A DNA stretch of 16,591 nucleotides from an uncultured Pelagibacteraceae bacterium (GTDB lineage Bacteria > Pseudomonadota > Alphaproteobacteria > Pelagibacterales > Pelagibacteraceae), in assembly GCA_902588335.1 (NCBI GenBank), contig CACIOV010000015.1:1-16591 (forward strand). Reading direction: 5' to 3'. The position numbers and the translations under genes are program-made. Under the pieces are notes generated by a model. It was not told the origin of the DNA. It did no database searches and was given only the letters and a program-made list of their open reading frames with translations. Positions 14,402 to 16,591 of the stretch are shown piece after piece; the first letter of the stretch is position 1, and each line of letters starts with the position of its first letter.

Positions 14402-15199
14402 ATGCTTGTATGGGGGATAGACAAAAAAATATTTAATACTGAAGATTATAAATTAAACAATAATCTTGCTGTTAGATTAGCAAAAAAAAAATTTAATATG
14501 ATGTGTAAATTTTACACTAGTGTTAAACCTAAAAATATTCTTACATTTTTAAAAATGAATAGAGAAATTTGGAAAAGTTTTAAAGGTGATGGATTAGATC
14601 TAGGAGGGGGCATAGGATTGGTTTCAAGTATTATCGCAACAAAAAAGAAGGTAAATAAAATTTATTGTCTTGAGATTGTTAAAAATGCAGTTTTAAAATG
14701 TCAACCAATTACAAAAAAAAAGATTTTGAGTTCTAAAGAGAACAAAGTAATTTCAGTTTTAGGATCTTTTAAAAATATTGAATTAGATAAATCATCAATT
14801 GATTTTTGTATTGCGTGGGATTCTTTACATCATGCAGATAATATTATTAAAACTTTAAGTGAAGTAAAAAAGGTATTAAAAAAAAAAGGAAAATTTATTA
14901 TTGTAGATAGAGCTCATGATAATCATACACCTGACTCTGAAATTAGAAGAATGAGAAATATTGTATATTCTAAAGAATTTTTGAAATTAAATTATCTTCC
15001 TACAAATAAAATTTTAACTAGAAAAATGAATGGAGAAAGAGAATATAGATATAAAGATTGGGAAAGTTTTTTTAAAAAAAAAGGTTTTAAAATTGAAAAG
15101 AGGCTTATAATGAAAGAAAGACATAAAAGCGTTCTTAATAAAAGAAATGATGACATATTAAGGAAAAAATTGTTAATTTTGATACTGGTGAATTTTTAA
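14402..15199 (+). CDS. Class I SAM-dependent methyltransferase, substrate unknown
   Basis: A 265-residue soluble protein with a Methyltransf_11/25-type Rossmann domain. Motif I is GLDLGGGIGLVSSIIA (around 63-78), an acidic end of strand 2 is CLEIV, motif IV is DFCIAWDSLHHADN (around 134-147), and the post-motif region is VKKVLKKKGKFIIVDRAHD (around 156-175). The xxSLHHxxN block, where a bare SAM fold keeps HH, is typical of small-molecule or lipid methyltransferases, but that does not fix the substrate. N- and C-terminal extensions are very Lys/Asn/Ile-rich and do not resemble a family I know. It has its own -10 box after the groEL terminator and a possible terminator downstream inside hisG, so it is a single-gene unit, probably accessory to this lineage. 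It could equally be a glycan or secondary-metabolite methyltransferase. Confidence 0.8.
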   Translation: MLVWGIDKKIFNTEDYKLNNNLAVRLAKKKFNMMCKFYTSVKPKNILTFLKMNREIWKSFKGDGLDLGGGIGLVSSIIATKKKVNKIYCLEIVKNAVLKCQPITKKKILSSKENKVISVLGSFKNIELDKSSIDFCIAWDSLHHADNIIKTLSEVKKVLKKKGKFIIVDRAHDNHTPDSEIRRMRNIVYSKEFLKLNYLPTNKILTRKMNGEREYRYKDWESFFKKKGFKIEKRLIMKERHKSVLNKRNDDILRKKLLILILVNF

Positions 15200-15220
15200 A
15201 AAAAAAAATTATTTATATTT

Positions 15221-15236
15221 TAACTCATAAGAGTTA
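15221..15236. repeat. Small perfect inverted repeat (TAACTC-ATAA-GAGTTA) between the methyltransferase and hisG
   Basis: Six-base arms surround a 4-nt loop in the 66-bp gap between convergent genes. No T tract follows on either strand, so it does not look like an intrinsic terminator by itself. It may form a 3' stabilising hairpin on the methyltransferase mRNA, or it may be chance. Confidence 0.3.
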
Positions 15237-15265
15237 TTGAATTAGCGAATGAGAATGTAACCCAC

Positions 15266-15943
15266 TTAAATTAATAAATTTAAAAAAGATCGCAAAGTTG
15301 CGACCTTTTTTTTTGAAATTAATAAACAAGCTTGAGAATTTAAAATATATCCATCCTTAAGGACTCTAAGATTATTGTCTTTTAAAGTTTTCCCTGTTGA
15401 GGTTATATCAGTGATAATTTCAGATGACCCTATGAACGGATATGTTTCTGTCGCGCCAAGACTTGGCACAAGTTTGTATTGGGTAATTCCTTTTGAAACT
15501 AGAAAATTATTAGTTAAATTTGGATATTTTGTTGCAACTCGTAACCTGGTGTTCTTTTTGTCTCTAAAATCAAAAGAAACTTCCTCTAAATCTGCTACTG
15601 TTTGAACATCTATCCAATCATTAGGAATAGCAACCACAACGTCTGCTAAACCAAAATCTAGTTTTTTTTTAATTTCAATTTTTTTCTGAAGATTAATAGA
15701 CGATTCTTGTAATAGATCTAGACCAGATATTCCTATGTCAATTGTTCCATCGCCAAGTCTTTGGATTATCTCTTTAGCGTGCAAATAAATAATTTTTGAA
15801 TTAGGCAAATTCTCTACTTGAGCAAAATAATTTCTTTCACCTCCATTGGATGTTGGTTTAAGATTATTTTTTTCAAAAAAACTTATTGAGTTTTCTTTTA
15901 ACCTTCCTTTGCTTGGCAGTCCTATAGTTATTAAATTTTTCAT
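15266..15943 (-). CDS. hisG: ATP phosphoribosyltransferase, short-form catalytic subunit
   Basis: Condenses ATP with PRPP, the committed step of histidine synthesis. The 225-residue length is that of the short HisG form, which lacks the C-terminal regulatory domain and needs HisZ. Blocks seen are IGLPSKGRL (7-15), HAKEIIQRLGDGTIDIGISG (55-74), and the PRPP-binding region SLGATETYPFIGSSEIITDI (161-180) followed by TSTGKTL (181-187). The remaining tail (SQACLLISKKKVATLRSFLNLLI) includes codons that form a terminator-like hairpin at 15282-15314. The gene starts 2 bp after the hisZ stop, so catalytic and regulatory subunits are co-translated. No Shine-Dalgarno is evident. Feedback inhibition by histidine is expected to act through HisZ, as known for this complex. 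Confidence 0.95.
   Translation of the reverse strand: MKNLITIGLPSKGRLKENSISFFEKNNLKPTSNGGERNYFAQVENLPNSKIIYLHAKEIIQRLGDGTIDIGISGLDLLQESSINLQKKIEIKKKLDFGLADVVVAIPNDWIDVQTVADLEEVSFDFRDKKNTRLRVATKYPNLTNNFLVSKGITQYKLVPSLGATETYPFIGSSEIITDITSTGKTLKDNNLRVLKDGYILNSQACLLISKKKVATLRSFLNLLI
15282..15314. terminator. Bidirectional terminator-like hairpin inside the 3' coding end of hisG
   Basis: On the + strand, an A6-G-A-TCGCA arm (15282-15294) pairs with TGCGA-C-C-T6 (15299-15311) around a 4-nt loop, with one A-C mismatch, and the T tract runs on to 15314. On the - strand the mismatch becomes a G-U pair and a T6 tract follows. It suits termination of the methyltransferase transcript, but lies within hisG codons of about 209-220. 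Confidence 0.6.
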
Positions 15944-15945
15944 AT

Positions 15946-16591
15946 TTATAAGTTGTTTAAATTAATTGCTGCTCCAACTGCTGAAATATTTTTTTTAGAT
16001 CCAAGGCTTTTTAATAAACCATCATATCTTCCACCTCTTGCTATCTCTTTTTTTGATGAGTTATATATTTCAAAAACTATTCCAGTATAATATTCTATAT
16101 CTCTACCAAAATTTGTTGAAAAAATAGTTTTTGAATTTATTTTTGATAAATTTTTGATAGTTGATAAATCTTTGAAAACACTATTGCTTAATTTATTTTT
16201 TTTAACAAAGCTTTTTAAAGTTTTCTCTAATTGATTGATTGGACAATTAATTTTTAAAAATTCTCTTATAATTTTAACAATTTTTTTATTTTCCACAAAC
16301 GATCTTGGATCTTTTATTTTTCTATCGAATCTAGACAAAATTTCAGAAACTTTACGACTTGCAATTTCTTTGCTTTGATCAAGATTTTTCATTTCGGTAA
16401 ATCTTTTTTTATCTAGCTCAGCCGCTGTTGGATCTACATCGGAGTTAGTTTCAAGCCTTTTAAGCAAATCTTCAAAATATTGAGGTCTCCAAAAGTGTCT
16501 TTTCAGTCTCATCTTCCATCTTTCTGGGATCGTCAAAGACTCTATTAACTTTTGAAATAAACTTACATCACTCACTTTAATCGATGTATTT
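15946..16591 (-). CDS. hisZ: ATP phosphoribosyltransferase regulatory subunit HisZ, C-terminal part (5' truncated by window edge)
   Basis: Histidyl-tRNA-synthetase-like subunit that activates short-form HisG and carries histidine feedback; it does not charge tRNA. The frame stays open to the right edge (16590), so the GTG at 16575 is not the real start. About 214 residues are visible. Blocks are KVSDVSLFQKLIESL, RLKRHFWRPQYFEDLLKRL, FGRDIEYYTGIVFEIY and ARGGRYDGLLKSLG. The HFWRP and YYTGIVFE forms separate HisZ from true HisS, which has a LDYYxxTVFE motif and a C-terminal anticodon domain absent here. The protein ends soon after the GGRYDGL block, as HisZ does. It lies 2 bp before hisG, a short-HisG/HisZ operon pair that explains both calls together. 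Confidence 0.9.
   Translation of the reverse strand, partial: NTSIKVSDVSLFQKLIESLTIPERWKMRLKRHFWRPQYFEDLLKRLETNSDVDPTAAELDKKRFTEMKNLDQSKEIASRKVSEILSRFDRKIKDPRSFVENKKIVKIIREFLKINCPINQLEKTLKSFVKKNKLSNSVFKDLSTIKNLSKINSKTIFSTNFGRDIEYYTGIVFEIYNSSKKEIARGGRYDGLLKSLGSKKNISAVGAAINLNNL

Noticed and set aside
14326..15265. Genomic island or mobile element carrying the methyltransferase
   Set aside because: No integrase, tRNA, direct repeats or terminal inverted repeats flank it; a single-gene insertion is possible, but nothing marks it as mobile.

Overview
The window is 16.6 kb of very AT-rich, tightly packed bacterial DNA. Genes abut or overlap by a few bases, no gap exceeds about 145 bp, and almost everything is core housekeeping. 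Protein content, small gene sizes and gene order (groEL-groES / HAD - ribF - ileS - lspA - BamF-type lipoprotein; kdtA-lpxK-lpxL) point to a streamlined marine alphaproteobacterium of the SAR11 (Pelagibacterales) type. That is inferred from composition and family resemblance; no search was run.

Layout: (1) 1-2877, + strand: an envelope operon with the 3' end of kdtA, lpxK, an lpxL/htrB-type acyltransferase broken by a one-base shift in a T7 run, and a small PD-(D/E)XK nuclease-like protein with two Cys pairs. (2) 2879-3858, - strand: an M23 peptidase and a DUF2093 protein. (3) 3890-5730, + strand: purD and rsmD, divergent from region 2 across only 31 bp. (4) 5722-12229, - strand: HAD-IIA protein, ribF, ileS, lspA, a BamF-like (DUF3035) lipoprotein and pgi, in transcription order. 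(5) 12375-14325, + strand: groES-groEL with the only clear leader of the window and a strong terminator. (6) 14402-15199, + strand: a lone SAM-dependent methyltransferase with its own -10 box. (7) 15266-16591, - strand: hisG preceded by hisZ, which runs off the right edge.

How the genes work together: KdtA, LpxK and LpxL are consecutive steps in Kdo2-lipid A assembly. LspA matures lipoproteins, and a likely substrate (the BamF-like protein) is encoded directly downstream. RibF and IleS supply flavin cofactors and charged tRNA. PurD makes glycinamide ribonucleotide for purines. The short HisG and HisZ together form the first enzyme of histidine synthesis.

No mobile element, CRISPR array, tRNA or rRNA was seen. 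I found no convincing new multi-gene system. The points most worth a second look are the lpxL frameshift, the Cys-paired nuclease-like protein in the lipid A operon, a possible temperature-sensitive structure over the groES ribosome-binding site, promoters so close to start codons that leaderless mRNAs are expected, and a transcription terminator embedded in the last codons of hisG.
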